Source: Carnobacteriaceae bacterium zg-84
Lineage (GTDB): Bacteria > Bacillota > Bacilli > Lactobacillales > Aerococcaceae
Length of the DNA: 64,000 bases
Reading direction: 5' to 3'
Assembly (NCBI GenBank): GCA_013874835.1
Contig: CP059430.1
Location: forward strand, 1,382,864-1,446,863
Part shown: one piece after another, positions 40,352 to 49,934 of the stretch
Layout of the letters: each line of letters starts with the position of its first letter
How positions within the stretch are numbered: the stretch's first letter is position 1
The notes under the pieces: generated by a model
Told to the model about the DNA's origin: nothing
Database searches by the model: none
The model's input: only the letters and a program-made list of their open reading frames with translations
Position numbers and translations under genes: made by a program

Positions 40352-41395
40352 CTATTTCCATGACACATCAAGTGTTAATAACTGTTCTAAATTTTCGAGA
40401 TTTTGTTTATCATGTTCAAAGACATCAGAAAATTCCATATTAGGCGACAACAATTTTTTTGCTTGTTGTACATATTTCTTGCCTTTTTTAAAATCTTTTT
40501 GTATATACAATACATACATTGCATGAAGCAATGGTTTTTGTGCCAAATACTTCATCAATGTTTTGTCTTTATATAAATTTGTTGCTTTTTCTATATCACC
40601 TGTTATGATATATGTTTCTAGTAAGATAGCATTGGACATCGCTCTTAAAATATCATTTTCTGTAAATGAACCGTAGTATTCCAAAGCTGTTTTTACTTCA
40701 TCAAATTCTTTTTTATAAAACGCTTGAGTATAATACTGAATATAGGCTGCTTCTACTAAAATTCCTTTTTCTAATTCGGGTAATACCAATTCAAAATTTG
40801 TTAATTTTTCACTGTTTAATTCTGCTTCATATAGTCGATTATTTTCATAGAATAAATCAAAACGTTCAGGGTGTTTTTTTAACTCCTGAATACGAGCACC
40901 GTCTGTAATACCCATTGGAAAACTATTCATAAGAAATAAAAAGACATGCATCATTGCAAAAGGAACATATAACAAACTTTGACGAACGTAGGCTAAGCCA
41001 AAAAAGAGAATACAAAAACAAATATGTGTGATTAGTCCTCCACGAAGCATCCATAAAGAGTGGCTCTGTCTATCTTTTGCGATACCTGCATATTGTGCAG
41101 CACCACTAAAAATGGATGGTTTTTTTATGAAATGCCATTCTCCACCTTTTTTAAACCACTGAAATGAACCTATTCCTATGACTAGAGTACGATAACCTGT
41201 TACTTTCCCAAAAAAAGCATGTCCTAATTCATGTATGATATAAAACACATTTAAACTTATAAGATACACACAAAAATATAAGATAACTAAAGGTAATTCT
41301 TTCAAAGAGGCAGCAATAAAACCTGTTAAAAAAGCTGTTAAAAAAAATAAAATTGTTAGAACAATCATAAATCCTATTTTATACTTCTTATTCAT
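40352..41395 (-). CDS. M50-like membrane metalloprotease family protein
   Basis: A 347-residue protein with two N-terminal transmembrane segments, the zinc motif HELGHAFFG near residue 57, further membrane segments, and a second motif NSFPMGITDGARI, which resembles the NxxPxxxxDG of site-2 proteases. The C-terminal 150 residues are soluble and helical, with TPR-like repeats (ILRAMSNAILLETYIITGDIE). I infer an intramembrane protease or a relative; no substrate is evident. It overlaps the end of gshF by eight bases. Confidence 0.75.
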   Translation of the reverse strand: MNKKYKIGFMIVLTILFFLTAFLTGFIAASLKELPLVILYFCVYLISLNVFYIIHELGHAFFGKVTGYRTLVIGIGSFQWFKKGGEWHFIKKPSIFSGAAQYAGIAKDRQSHSLWMLRGGLITHICFCILFFGLAYVRQSLLYVPFAMMHVFLFLMNSFPMGITDGARIQELKKHPERFDLFYENNRLYEAELNSEKLTNFELVLPELEKGILVEAAYIQYYTQAFYKKEFDEVKTALEYYGSFTENDILRAMSNAILLETYIITGDIEKATNLYKDKTLMKYLAQKPLLHAMYVLYIQKDFKKGKKYVQQAKKLLSPNMEFSDVFEHDKQNLENLEQLLTLDVSWK

Positions 41396-43640
41396 ACCAA
41401 TCGTCCTTTTCTGTAAATAACATTTTTAACACATCTGTTGTCAATCGTCTTGATTGGCCTTTAGCTGGAAAAATATGCATCATCATCATTGGATTAAAGT
41501 TTGCTTCAATAATGCCATAACTAGAGTTAGAAGAAGCCGGTACTTTTATATCCGGAATAATTAAATCGACACCACACACTCTTGCAAACATCGCTTTTGT
41601 AATATTCTGTGCAATATCTTTATAACTACTATCCACCTCATCTGTCATATCAATAGAATCTCCACCCGTACTAATATTTGAATTTGCTCTTAAATACGCT
41701 ATTTCACCTTGTTTTAAAACAGTATTCACAGTAAACCCTTGTTCTTTTAATTGAAGTTGCTCAATATCTGATAATTCAATTTGTTTCAGAGGTGTTGTTT
41801 TTCCATCACCTCGTAAAATAGATTGATTTTTCATATCGACTAACTCTTTAATCGAATGTAGCCCATCTCCAATTACATTAGCTGGTACACGTAATAAAAC
41901 AGCTTTCGTTTTACCATCAATAACAAAGAAACGATATTCTGTACCCGCTATAAAGTCTTCAATCATGATTTCTTTATCTTCTTTCAAAGCAATCGTGACA
42001 GCTTGTTTAAAATCTTCTTTATCATGCGTCCCATTTTGGAAAATAGTGATACCTAAGCCATAGTTTGTTGATTTAGGTTTAATAACAATCGGTTTTCCAG
42101 ACACAAGTGGAAATTGTTCCATTGCTTCATCAACCGTTTGACATTGAATGCTGTGCGGAACTTTAAAACCTGCTTTTTCAAGAACTTTTTTTGTCACAAC
42201 TTTGTTTTCCATAATCAATGGTGAAATATAACTATCCTTACTTGTCATATTCCCATTTTTAACATATTCATCATGATTTTTGTATGTTAGTTTTAAAAAT
42301 TGATCATGTTCATCTAACAACTCAACATGTATACCTTGTTGAATTGCATCTGCCATAAAGGCTTGTGTGGATAGTTCCATATTTGAAAAAGCACTCAATC
42401 CAAATGGTTTTTCAACTGCCTCTTTTTTGTACTGTTTTGCCAATGACAAACCTACTTCGAGCATATCTCCTTTTTCTTCATACAACATCCATAATTTTCC
42501 TCCGACTGTTTCCTCTGGATATAGAAGTTGATGCTGTTTTTCACGAATAATATCAATATCTTTTTGAGAAAACTGACAGTACTGTGCCATATCTAAAAAT
42601 TGTTCAAATAACCATTGTCCTTCTTCGATATAAAGTGGTAAATCAAGTGGATGTGATAATGCTGTTTTTTCACTTTTTTCTTTACCTAGCATTATATTTT
42701 CATCGCTTTCTTCTAACCACAACATTAACATAATAAATAGATGAATAAAACGTGCATCTTTTTCCAAAATACCGTAAGGTGCAAAAGGATTTAAATCAAA
42801 CAAGCGATATTCGACATATTGAATGCCTTTTTCTAAAAATTCAACAACAGACGATGCTCCTCTAAAGCGAACGCTTGAGTAAAATTCTTTTTCGGCAATT
42901 AGTTTTTTCGTATCTACAAGTTGTCTAAGCGACGTCACATAGTCTGTCAAACTATCAAAAGATACTTTAATATCGTCACTATTCACGTAGCCATATCGGC
43001 TTGCTCGAATACTTTTTACGGGTTTGTTTAAATGCTCATGATGGTCGTAATATTTTTCATCTACTAAAGAGGACGCTCCCAATAGATAAACCAATACCCA
43101 TTGATAACGCATAAACCGTCGAGCAACTGTCATATAAACATTATTTTGAATATCTGAAAGGGTTTCGGTATCTTGTTTAAGTTGTTCTAAAAAGGCTGTT
43201 GAAAACCCCATATTAAAATGTATACCTGATACCATTTGTTTATATTTACCATATTTTTTAGATAGATACTCACGATAGGCAGTATCCGTTTCATTTAATT
43301 GTGCTTCTAAAATATCTGTTTCATGTGGCAGCAACATCGGCATACTTAAAGGCCAAATATACTCATCCTCTGGTAATTGTCGTAATGTCACTTCATGAAT
43401 GGCACTTAAATATCTCAATGCATCTGTTTCTGATTGGGTTGTTGCTGTAATCAATTCAAGTTGTGATTCTGCAAAATCCGTTTGAATATATGGATGATAT
43501 GCTCTATCTCCAAAGTTTTTAGGATGCAATGTTTTGGCAATATGTCCTGAACTTGTTACACGTTGCCCTTCTTTTTCAATACCAAATGTTGCTTGTTTAA
43601 AAAGACCTTGTAATTGTTTTTGTAAAATTCTCTGTTTCAT
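41388..43640 (-). CDS. gshF: Bifunctional glutamate-cysteine ligase / glutathione synthetase
   Basis: Makes glutathione in two steps within one chain. Residues 1 to about 450 are the gamma-glutamylcysteine ligase (ATFGIEKEGQRVTSSG, YVNSDDIKVSFDSL), and residues ~470-750 are an ATP-grasp glutathione synthetase (KPIVIKPKSTNYGLGI, IEDFIAGTEYRFFVIDG, IIEANFNPMMMMHIFPAKG). The 750-residue length matches GshF fusions of Lactobacillales and Listeria. Its 5' end overlaps the 3' end of holA by 44 bases. Confidence 0.96.
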   Translation of the reverse strand: MKQRILQKQLQGLFKQATFGIEKEGQRVTSSGHIAKTLHPKNFGDRAYHPYIQTDFAESQLELITATTQSETDALRYLSAIHEVTLRQLPEDEYIWPLSMPMLLPHETDILEAQLNETDTAYREYLSKKYGKYKQMVSGIHFNMGFSTAFLEQLKQDTETLSDIQNNVYMTVARRFMRYQWVLVYLLGASSLVDEKYYDHHEHLNKPVKSIRASRYGYVNSDDIKVSFDSLTDYVTSLRQLVDTKKLIAEKEFYSSVRFRGASSVVEFLEKGIQYVEYRLFDLNPFAPYGILEKDARFIHLFIMLMLWLEESDENIMLGKEKSEKTALSHPLDLPLYIEEGQWLFEQFLDMAQYCQFSQKDIDIIREKQHQLLYPEETVGGKLWMLYEEKGDMLEVGLSLAKQYKKEAVEKPFGLSAFSNMELSTQAFMADAIQQGIHVELLDEHDQFLKLTYKNHDEYVKNGNMTSKDSYISPLIMENKVVTKKVLEKAGFKVPHSIQCQTVDEAMEQFPLVSGKPIVIKPKSTNYGLGITIFQNGTHDKEDFKQAVTIALKEDKEIMIEDFIAGTEYRFFVIDGKTKAVLLRVPANVIGDGLHSIKELVDMKNQSILRGDGKTTPLKQIELSDIEQLQLKEQGFTVNTVLKQGEIAYLRANSNISTGGDSIDMTDEVDSSYKDIAQNITKAMFARVCGVDLIIPDIKVPASSNSSYGIIEANFNPMMMMHIFPAKGQSRRLTTDVLKMLFTEKDDWYE

Positions 43641-44703
43641 TTTCTGACTCCTGTATCATTGTTTTTAACAACGCTAATTCAAGTAATAGGTGTTTATCCG
43701 TTGTGTTTGTTTTTAATGCATAATCCGTTTCTGATAATATTTGATAATAAACAATCATATCCTTTAAATGATAAGCACTCGACTGTTTCATCGCTAGTTG
43801 AACACGATATGGATGCTGTTTTAATTGTTTAATAATATCTTGTTGTTGATAGCCTTTTTTTTCTAAAATGGTGACTTGCATCAACAATCGAAACTGCCCT
43901 AATAATAAAGCAAGTAACTTAATCGGTTCTTCTTTTTGTAAAATCAGTTCTCGATAAATCAATAATGCCTGTTCCACATTTTTTTTCAAAACAGCCTCAA
44001 CAAGTGTAAAGACATTATTTTCCAAATGTTTAGGCACTAGGGATAATACACTATCTTTTGTGATTTTCTTTGTATCCATTGTTGCTAAAAATAGTTTATC
44101 CACTTCATTCATTGCTAAAGATAATTGATAACCGACTCTCTCTAACAACAACGCCAAAACCTGTTTATCAATAGCATATCCTTCTGCTAAAATAACATCT
44201 TGTATAAAATGTGACGTTTCTTTTTCAGACAGTGGATTAACATCAATGTATTCTGCAACTTTTTTTAATTGTTTTACGACTTTCTTACGATTATCAACTG
44301 TATCAAAAGGAGCCAAAACAACTAAAATTGTATCTTGATTTGGTTCTTCTAAATAAGTTAAAAAAGTTTCTAACGCTCCGTCTGTAACAGATTTTGTTTT
44401 TTCTTGTAATAAAAAGGTAGGTTGCTCTAATAGAATAACTTTCTTTTCTCCAAAAAAAGGCATGCTCAATGCATCTTCCACAACATATTCTAAACTTGTA
44501 TCTTGTGCATTATAAATAGAAATATTTAGCTCTCTTTCCTCTTGCGTTAACACATCATTTAAAAATGTTTGTTTGACTAAATTCATCAAATATGTTTCTG
44601 TACCTTGAACAAAGTATACCGGTTCTAATTGTCCTTTACGAATCTTTGATAATACTTTTTGCACTTTCTCACCTACTCTTCCATATTGTTGATATTGTAT
44701 CAT
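43597..44703 (-). CDS. holA: DNA polymerase III delta subunit
   Basis: Opens the sliding clamp as part of the clamp loader. The 368-residue protein starts with GQLEPVYFVQGTETYLMNLVKQ and has the AAA+-like fold without functional Walker A, typical of delta, with SLALNEVDKL-like and LLALLLGQFRLLMQV segments. In many Firmicutes holA follows comEC; here comEC is about 34 kb away and holA is joined to gshF. Confidence 0.93.
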   Translation of the reverse strand: MIQYQQYGRVGEKVQKVLSKIRKGQLEPVYFVQGTETYLMNLVKQTFLNDVLTQEERELNISIYNAQDTSLEYVVEDALSMPFFGEKKVILLEQPTFLLQEKTKSVTDGALETFLTYLEEPNQDTILVVLAPFDTVDNRKKVVKQLKKVAEYIDVNPLSEKETSHFIQDVILAEGYAIDKQVLALLLERVGYQLSLAMNEVDKLFLATMDTKKITKDSVLSLVPKHLENNVFTLVEAVLKKNVEQALLIYRELILQKEEPIKLLALLLGQFRLLMQVTILEKKGYQQQDIIKQLKQHPYRVQLAMKQSSAYHLKDMIVYYQILSETDYALKTNTTDKHLLLELALLKTMIQESENETENFTKTITRSF

Positions 44704-44754
44704 AAATTCAGCTATTCTTATATACGAATTGCTCTATAATCAATAGCACAAATT

Positions 44755-44793
44755 AAAAACCTCGCAAAGAGATACTCTCTTTGCGAGGTTTTT
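44755..44793 (-). terminator. Terminator of pepF
   Basis: A perfect 18-bp inverted repeat (44755-44772 and 44776-44793) with loop TAC and a run of five T on the minus strand, between the pepF stop and the holA start. The stem is symmetric, so it may also work rightward. Confidence 0.9.
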
Positions 44794-44824
44794 AATTTCT
44801 ATATTCAATGAATAACCGTTTTGA

Positions 44825-46618
44825 TTAACCTAATAATTGTTCTAATTCTTCTAAACGTTGTTCAAAAACAGCAAGTGCTTCTTCAATATATGTTGATTGT
44901 GTCATATCAACGCCTGCGTGTTTCATAACATCAATTGGATACGCACTTTCTCCTGCTTTTAAGAAGTAGAAGTATTGATCAATGTATTCTTGATTACCTG
45001 TTAAAATACGTGCCGCTAAAGCTGATGCAGCAGAAAATCCTGTTGCGTATTGGAATACATAATAATTGTAATAAAAATGTGGGATTCTTGCCCATTCTAA
45101 TGCAATTTTGTCATCTTGTTCAACGACTGCATAATATTTAGCATTTAGTTCAGCATAAGATTGGGTTAAAAATTCATGTGTTAAAGGTACACCTGCTGCA
45201 TCTTGTTCGTGCATGAAATGCTCAAACTCAGCAAATTGAGTTTGACGGAAAACAGTTCCTTTCACACCGTCTAAATAATGATTGATTACATATTGACGTA
45301 CACGTGGGTCTGTTTCTGTTTTTAACAAATATTCTGTCAATAAGTTTTCATTTGTCGTTGATGCAATCTCTGCTAAGAAAATTGGATATTTTCCGTATGT
45401 ATGATTTTGTGCTTGGTGTGTAAAATAACTATGCATGCTATGACCTAACTCATGGACTAATGTATAAAGTTGGTCGATAGAATCACGCCAGTTCATTAAA
45501 ATATATGGTGCTGTGTCATATGAACCTGAAGAATAAGCACCTGTACGTTTGCCCTCATTTTCAATCCAGTCAATCCATCTTTCATCAAAAGCACGTTCTA
45601 ATACAGAAAGATATTCTTCGCCTAATGGTGCTAATGCTTTTAATGTTGTTTCTTTCGCTTGTTCAATTGTATATTTTACGTCAACATCTTCTACTAGTGG
45701 TGTATACACATCATACATATTTAATGTTTCTAAACCTAATACTTTTTTACGTAAATTTAAATATCTTTGGAAAATCGGTAATTTATCATTAACGACTTTC
45801 ACTAATGTGTCATACACTTCCTCAGGAACAAAATTACTTGATAATGCTTCTTGACGTGCTGATTTATAGCCACGAATACGTGCATTATAATTATGTCCTT
45901 TAACCGTTGTGCTTAATGTTGAAGCCAATGTATTTTTTACACTACCAAATGTTGTGAACATCATATTATACGCTTCTTGACGTAAAGCACGATTATTTGA
46001 TTCTAATAATTGTGCATATAATCCATTTGTTAAGCGTTGTTTTGTGCCGTCTTCTGTTGTTACTTCCCCATGTTTCAAATCGGCATTCATCAGTTGTGCT
46101 GCAATATCTCCTGCTGCTTCCATCACTTCTGAAGAACCTGCAAGTAACGCTTCTTCTTTTTCAGATAATGTATACGCACGTTTACTTGTTAAACGTTCAA
46201 AGAAATGACGATACGTTGCCAATGTACTATTTGAACCAAAGTAGCTTTCTAATGTTTCTTCTGGTATTTCTAGAAGTTCTGGTGTAAAAGGTGCTGTTAC
46301 TTCAGCAAATTTTACATATACACCGTATGTTTTAGCAAACATTGCTTGATACTTACCATTAGCTGTATCTTGGTCTGCTTTTAAATGTGCATAAATATAT
46401 GCTACTTCAATACGACGCTCAAATTTTTCAACCGTCTGTAAAGCATTCAATAATGACTCTGCGCTGCTGCCTAATGTACCTTTTAATGCTTTAATTGCAT
46501 CTAAGTCCTGTTCTAGTGCAGCAACTTCTTTTTCTTGTTCTTCATCTGATTTAAAAATAAGGGTTAAATCCCACGTTAACGCTTCTTCTATTTCATGTCT
46601 TTTTACTTGTTCTGCCAT
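44825..46618 (-). CDS. pepF: Oligoendopeptidase F
   Basis: A cytoplasmic M3 zinc metallopeptidase that trims peptides of about 7-17 residues. The 597-residue protein has the zinc motif in TLVHELGHSMHSYF with the third ligand Glu in AEIASTTNE, and the typical N-terminal EALTWDLTLIFKSD. It is a lone gene with its own terminator, upstream of holA and downstream of topA. Confidence 0.96.
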   Translation of the reverse strand: MAEQVKRHEIEEALTWDLTLIFKSDEEQEKEVAALEQDLDAIKALKGTLGSSAESLLNALQTVEKFERRIEVAYIYAHLKADQDTANGKYQAMFAKTYGVYVKFAEVTAPFTPELLEIPEETLESYFGSNSTLATYRHFFERLTSKRAYTLSEKEEALLAGSSEVMEAAGDIAAQLMNADLKHGEVTTEDGTKQRLTNGLYAQLLESNNRALRQEAYNMMFTTFGSVKNTLASTLSTTVKGHNYNARIRGYKSARQEALSSNFVPEEVYDTLVKVVNDKLPIFQRYLNLRKKVLGLETLNMYDVYTPLVEDVDVKYTIEQAKETTLKALAPLGEEYLSVLERAFDERWIDWIENEGKRTGAYSSGSYDTAPYILMNWRDSIDQLYTLVHELGHSMHSYFTHQAQNHTYGKYPIFLAEIASTTNENLLTEYLLKTETDPRVRQYVINHYLDGVKGTVFRQTQFAEFEHFMHEQDAAGVPLTHEFLTQSYAELNAKYYAVVEQDDKIALEWARIPHFYYNYYVFQYATGFSAASALAARILTGNQEYIDQYFYFLKAGESAYPIDVMKHAGVDMTQSTYIEEALAVFEQRLEELEQLLG

Positions 46619-46698
46619 GATATCACTCCAATCTAAATATAAAAAATTATATCATACTTATGCTACCGTATCAAAAGATTGCATTTTTCTACATACAA

Positions 46699-46728
46699 AT
46701 ACCCCGACAGATACATCTGTCGGGGTAT
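46699..46728. terminator. Hairpin after topA
   Basis: A 14-bp inverted repeat (46699-46712 and 46715-46728) three bases past the topA stop. The T tract on the minus strand is poor, so it may be a weak terminator or an mRNA-stabilising hairpin. Confidence 0.6.
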
Positions 46729-46730
46729 AC

Positions 46731-48803
46731 TTATTTTTGTACTTCTTCTTTATAGTCACAATGACTACATACAATTTGTTTGCCACCACGTACTTTTTTC
46801 TCAATGAGATAGGCGTTGTCTTTCGGGCAATTTCTACCAACTGGTTTATCCCACGATACAAAATCACATTCTGGATAACATGAGCATCCATAAAAAATTT
46901 TATTTTTCTTCGATTTTCGTTCCAGTATTTCACCTTTTTGACATTGTGGACACGACACATCAATTTTTTTAACGATAGCTTGTGTATATCGACAATCTGG
47001 AAAATTACTACACGCATAGAACTTCCCAAATTTTCCGATTTTAATCACCATTGGACTACTACATTCTGGACAGTCAAACCCAGCGGGTTCATCTTTAATA
47101 TCAATTTTTTCAATATCTGTTTCGGCTTTTTCTAAATAAAGACTAAATGGTTTATAGAATAAATCTATAACCTCTTGCCACACACGTTTTCCTTCTTCAA
47201 TATCATCTAAATCCGTTTCCATTTCTGCTGTAAAATGGACATCAACAATATTAGGGAAAAATGTCGTTATCAATGTATTGACAATACCACCTAATTCAGT
47301 AGGTTCAAAACGTTTTGACACAAGTTTTACATAATAGCGACGTTGAATGGTATCTAAGGTTGGTGCATATGTTGATGGGCGTCCCACACCATTTTCTTCT
47401 AATACTTTAATTAACGTTGCTTCTGAATAACGTGCAGGTGGTTGTGTAAAATGTTGCGTCGGTTCAATATCTTTGCTTAGCACCACATCTCCAACAACTA
47501 ATTCTGGTAATGTGAGTTGTTTCTCTGATTTTTTATCATCAGATGATTCTTCATACACTTTTAAAAAACCTGGAAACTTCACAACAGATCCATTCGCTTT
47601 AAATTGTACTTGGTTTTGCATTAACGTTGCTTGAACGGTGTCATACACAGCTTGTGACATTTGACTAGCCACAAATCTTGCCCAAATTAGCGCATATAAT
47701 TTAAATTGTTCTTTTGTTAAATATTTTTCCAAACTCTCCGGTGTACGAAAAACACTGGTTGGACGAATTGCTTCGTGAGCATCTTGAGCTGCTTTACTAT
47801 TTTTAGACGTCGTTTTCCCTACATATGCTTGCCCGTGAGTTTGAGTAATAAAATCAATCGCCTCTGTTTTGGCAACATCAGAAATACGTGTAGAGTCAGT
47901 ACGCATATATGTAATCAACCCTACTGTTCCAGTACGACCAATAGACACACCCTCATAAAGTTGTTGTGCTATTGCCATTGTTCGTCCAGTTCTAAAATTT
48001 AATTTGCGCACAGCCTCTTGCTGTAAACTACTCGTTGTGAATGGTAACGCAGGCTGTCTTTTTCTTTCTTTTTTCACAACATCCGTTACTTGATAATCTC
48101 TACTTGTTAGTTTCTTTTGAATATCTTCTACATCTTCTTTTGTTTTCAACTCTACTTTTTTTCCATTTACACCATAAAATTGCGCTGAAAATACTTTTTT
48201 ATCTTTTATAAATGCTCCAACAATTTGCCAATACTCTTTTGGTACAAACTCTTGAATATCTTTTTCTCTATCAATGATTAGTTTTAGAGCAACAGATTGG
48301 ACACGCCCTGCACTTAATCCTTTTTTCACTTTCTTCCAAAGGATTGGTGAAATCGTGTATCCAACAAGTCTATCTAAAACACGTCTTGCTTGTTGTGCAT
48401 CGACTAAACTCATATCAATCGGTCTAGGATCTTTAAATGCCAATTTAACAGCATCTTTTGTAATCTCATTAAACACAACACGGATATTGTCTTTTGGATT
48501 TAACCCTAATAAATAAGATAAATGCCACGCAATAGCCTCTCCCTCTCTATCCGGGTCAGATGCTAAGTAAACCTTCTCTGCCTTATCCGCATATTTTTTT
48601 AATTCTTTAATTAAATCTCCCTTACCACGAATCGAAATATAGTATGGCTCATAATTGTTGTCAATATCGACACCCATCTTACTTTTAGGTAAATCTCTTA
48701 AATGACCTTTACTTGCCACTACTTTGTATTGTTTACCTAAATATTTTTCGATTGTTTTCGCTTTTGCTGGGGATTCTACTATAACAAGATTTTTGTATGC
48801 CAT
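46731..48803 (-). CDS. topA: DNA topoisomerase I
   Basis: Relaxes negative supercoils. The 690-residue type IA enzyme has a Toprim domain ([33 protein letters not shown]), the catalytic Tyr in [12 protein letters not shown], and three C-terminal zinc-ribbon units (CPECSSPM...[15 protein letters not shown]...CSCYPEC, CPKDNAY...CSHC). The last ribbon starts CPKDN rather than CPxC, so it has only three clear Cys ligands. AGGAGG precedes the ATG. Confidence 0.97.
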   Translation of the reverse strand: MAYKNLVIVESPAKAKTIEKYLGKQYKVVASKGHLRDLPKSKMGVDIDNNYEPYYISIRGKGDLIKELKKYADKAEKVYLASDPDREGEAIAWHLSYLLGLNPKDNIRVVFNEITKDAVKLAFKDPRPIDMSLVDAQQARRVLDRLVGYTISPILWKKVKKGLSAGRVQSVALKLIIDREKDIQEFVPKEYWQIVGAFIKDKKVFSAQFYGVNGKKVELKTKEDVEDIQKKLTSRDYQVTDVVKKERKRQPALPFTTSSLQQEAVRKLNFRTGRTMAIAQQLYEGVSIGRTGTVGLITYMRTDSTRISDVAKTEAIDFITQTHGQAYVGKTTSKNSKAAQDAHEAIRPTSVFRTPESLEKYLTKEQFKLYALIWARFVASQMSQAVYDTVQATLMQNQVQFKANGSVVKFPGFLKVYEESSDDKKSEKQLTLPELVVGDVVLSKDIEPTQHFTQPPARYSEATLIKVLEENGVGRPSTYAPTLDTIQRRYYVKLVSKRFEPTELGGIVNTLITTFFPNIVDVHFTAEMETDLDDIEEGKRVWQEVIDLFYKPFSLYLEKAETDIEKIDIKDEPAGFDCPECSSPMVIKIGKFGKFYACSNFPDCRYTQAIVKKIDVSCPQCQKGEILERKSKKNKIFYGCSCYPECDFVSWDKPVGRNCPKDNAYLIEKKVRGGKQIVCSHCDYKEEVQK

Positions 48804-48928
48804 ATATCCTCCTCAATTCTCTTCATGTACATGCTTTTTGTGTATACTTCATTTATAACGTCAAAGTCGTCTTTCATCTTATGCCATTCTTTTTATATTG
48901 TCAACGGAAAATGCATCAGACACTCTCA

Positions 48929-48954
48929 TTTTTCTGTAAGCATTTACAGAAAAA
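48929..48954. promoter_or_regulatory. Palindrome between topA and the 6S RNA promoter
   Basis: A perfect 11-bp inverted repeat (48929-48939 and 48944-48954, TTTTTCTGTAA / TTACAGAAAAA) with a 4-base centre, ending two bases before the -35 box of the 6S RNA. It could be an operator or an intrinsic terminator for leftward or rightward leakage. Confidence 0.45.
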
Positions 48955-48956
48955 GG

Positions 48957-48984
48957 TTGATTTTTTGTTATTTTTTGCTATAAT
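48957..48984 (+). promoter_or_regulatory. Promoter of 6S RNA
   Basis: TTGATT (48957-48962), a 16-base spacer and a consensus TATAAT (48979-48984), placing the RNA start near 48991. Confidence 0.75.
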
Positions 48985-48990
48985 AAGGGC

Positions 48991-49209
48991 ATAGATTTCT
49001 GAGATGTACGTCATATTTCTAATGTGTTGACCTTACATATTTTTATTGATTTAGGGATCCTTTAGATACATGTGATAACAAGCCCTTTCACTTGGTAGTT
49101 AAATAACATTTACTTTGGAGCCCACCTGTTTTTAAGCAGGTTCAAGACAAAGAAATATATCAAACGGCATCACCGGATGTCTTTCAAGGGCGTTTGCCCT
49201 TGTTTTTTT
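48991..49209 (+). ncRNA. ssrS: 6S RNA
   Basis: About 219 bases with a strong promoter and terminator (CAAGGGC-GTTT-GCCCTTG then seven T, 49185-49209). The two halves pair into one long irregular rod: GATG..CGT with ACGGCATC, ATATTTCT (49013-49020) with AGAAATAT (49151-49158), TGTGTTGACC (49023-49032) with GGTTCAAGACA (49139-49149), and GGGATCC (49054-49060) with GGAGCCC (49117-49123). Between the last two pairings lies a large open bubble whose 3' strand forms a small hairpin (ACCTG/CAGGT). This is the 6S RNA plan, which mimics an open promoter and binds sigma-A RNA polymerase. The identification rests on fold, not on a database match. Confidence 0.75.
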
Positions 49210-49254
49210 AAATAAAAAATTAGAACTACATTATTGGATTTGGAGTGTATGATT

Positions 49255-49722
49255 ATGAACAAAAAAGAAATTCGACATCAACTTATTCGTTCGCTTGTAT
49301 TAGAAAACAGAATCAGTACACAAGTAGAATTACAACAAGCTTTACGTGATCACGGTATTAAAGTAACACAAGCAACTCTATCCCGTGATATTAAAGATTT
49401 AAACTTAGTAAAAATTTCTTCTGATGAAGATTCCCAATATGTCATACATAGCTTTACAAAAATCAAATGGGAAGAGCGTCTACGTTTCCATATGGAAGAC
49501 GCGCTTATCAATATTTTGCCAGTTCAACATCAAGTTGTCATTAAAACGATGCCTGGTGTTGCACAATCTTTTGGTGCCATTTTAGATGGCATTATGTTCC
49601 CCGAAGCGATTGCTACAATTTGTGGAGATGATACATGCCTTATCATTTGCAAAGACAATGAGCATGCTCTTCTTTGCTTCGATCGTCTAAAACAATACGC
49701 TCCACCTCACTTTTTTGAGTAA
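49255..49722 (+). CDS. argR: Arginine-responsive regulator ArgR/AhrC
   Basis: A 155-residue regulator with an N-terminal winged helix (KEIRHQLIRSLVLENRISTQ, QATLSRDIKDLNLVKI) and a C-terminal arginine-binding, hexamer-forming domain (TMPGVAQSFGAILDG, GDDTCLIICKDNEHA). It binds ARG boxes in the presence of arginine. Its position opposite the arc genes suggests that it controls the arginine deiminase cluster. The start is taken at 49255; an ATG six bases upstream is also possible. A hairpin terminator follows, now split by a transposon. Confidence 0.93.
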   Translation: MNKKEIRHQLIRSLVLENRISTQVELQQALRDHGIKVTQATLSRDIKDLNLVKISSDEDSQYVIHSFTKIKWEERLRFHMEDALINILPVQHQVVIKTMPGVAQSFGAILDGIMFPEAIATICGDDTCLIICKDNEHALLCFDRLKQYAPPHFFE

Positions 49723-49752
49723 CCAATCCAATAGTTCTATTGTAAAAAATAA

Positions 49753-49791
49753 AATCTTGATAAAGACATCTGCGATGTCTTTATCAAGATT
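49753..49791. repeat. Left copy of a 39-bp direct repeat: terminator hairpin of argR
   Basis: A perfect 18-bp inverted repeat with loop TGC. The identical 39 bases occur at 52877-52915, on the other side of the transposon. Each copy is the complete hairpin; the original terminator between argR and arcC, flanked by A and T runs, would be bidirectional. I infer an unusually long target-site duplication by the IS1182 element. Confidence 0.9.
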
Positions 49792-49831
49792 CAGACTGTT
49801 GACAAAGTAAGAGTGTCAACAGTCTTTTTTC

Positions 49832-49934
49832 GTATCAGACGTTAAGTTATACGGCTTACCACGATGTACACGATACATCGCTCGTTCTCTACTACGTGCG
49901 AGAACGAAGCCATTCGTACCACAACGTCTGATAC
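49832..49934 (+). other. Branched secondary structure in the IS1182 leader
   Basis: A 12-bp closing stem GTATCAGACGTT / AACGTCTGATAC (49832-49843 and 49923-49934) encloses a GGCTT/AAGCC stem and two hairpins, GATGTA-TACATC and CGTTCTC-GAGAACG. It fills the space between the end hairpin and the transposase start. It may form in DNA strands or RNA; a role in limiting transposase expression or in end recognition is inference. Confidence 0.6.

Noticed and set aside
46658-47029. Minus-strand frame of 123 codons overlapping the topA zinc ribbons
   Set aside because: It is out of frame with topA and codes a Lys/Val/Ile-rich shadow; the topA frame has clear CxxC motifs there.
49753-49791. Perfect palindrome as a regulator operator for argR
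   Set aside because: It lies after argR, has the form of an intrinsic terminator, and is duplicated at the other end of the transposon.
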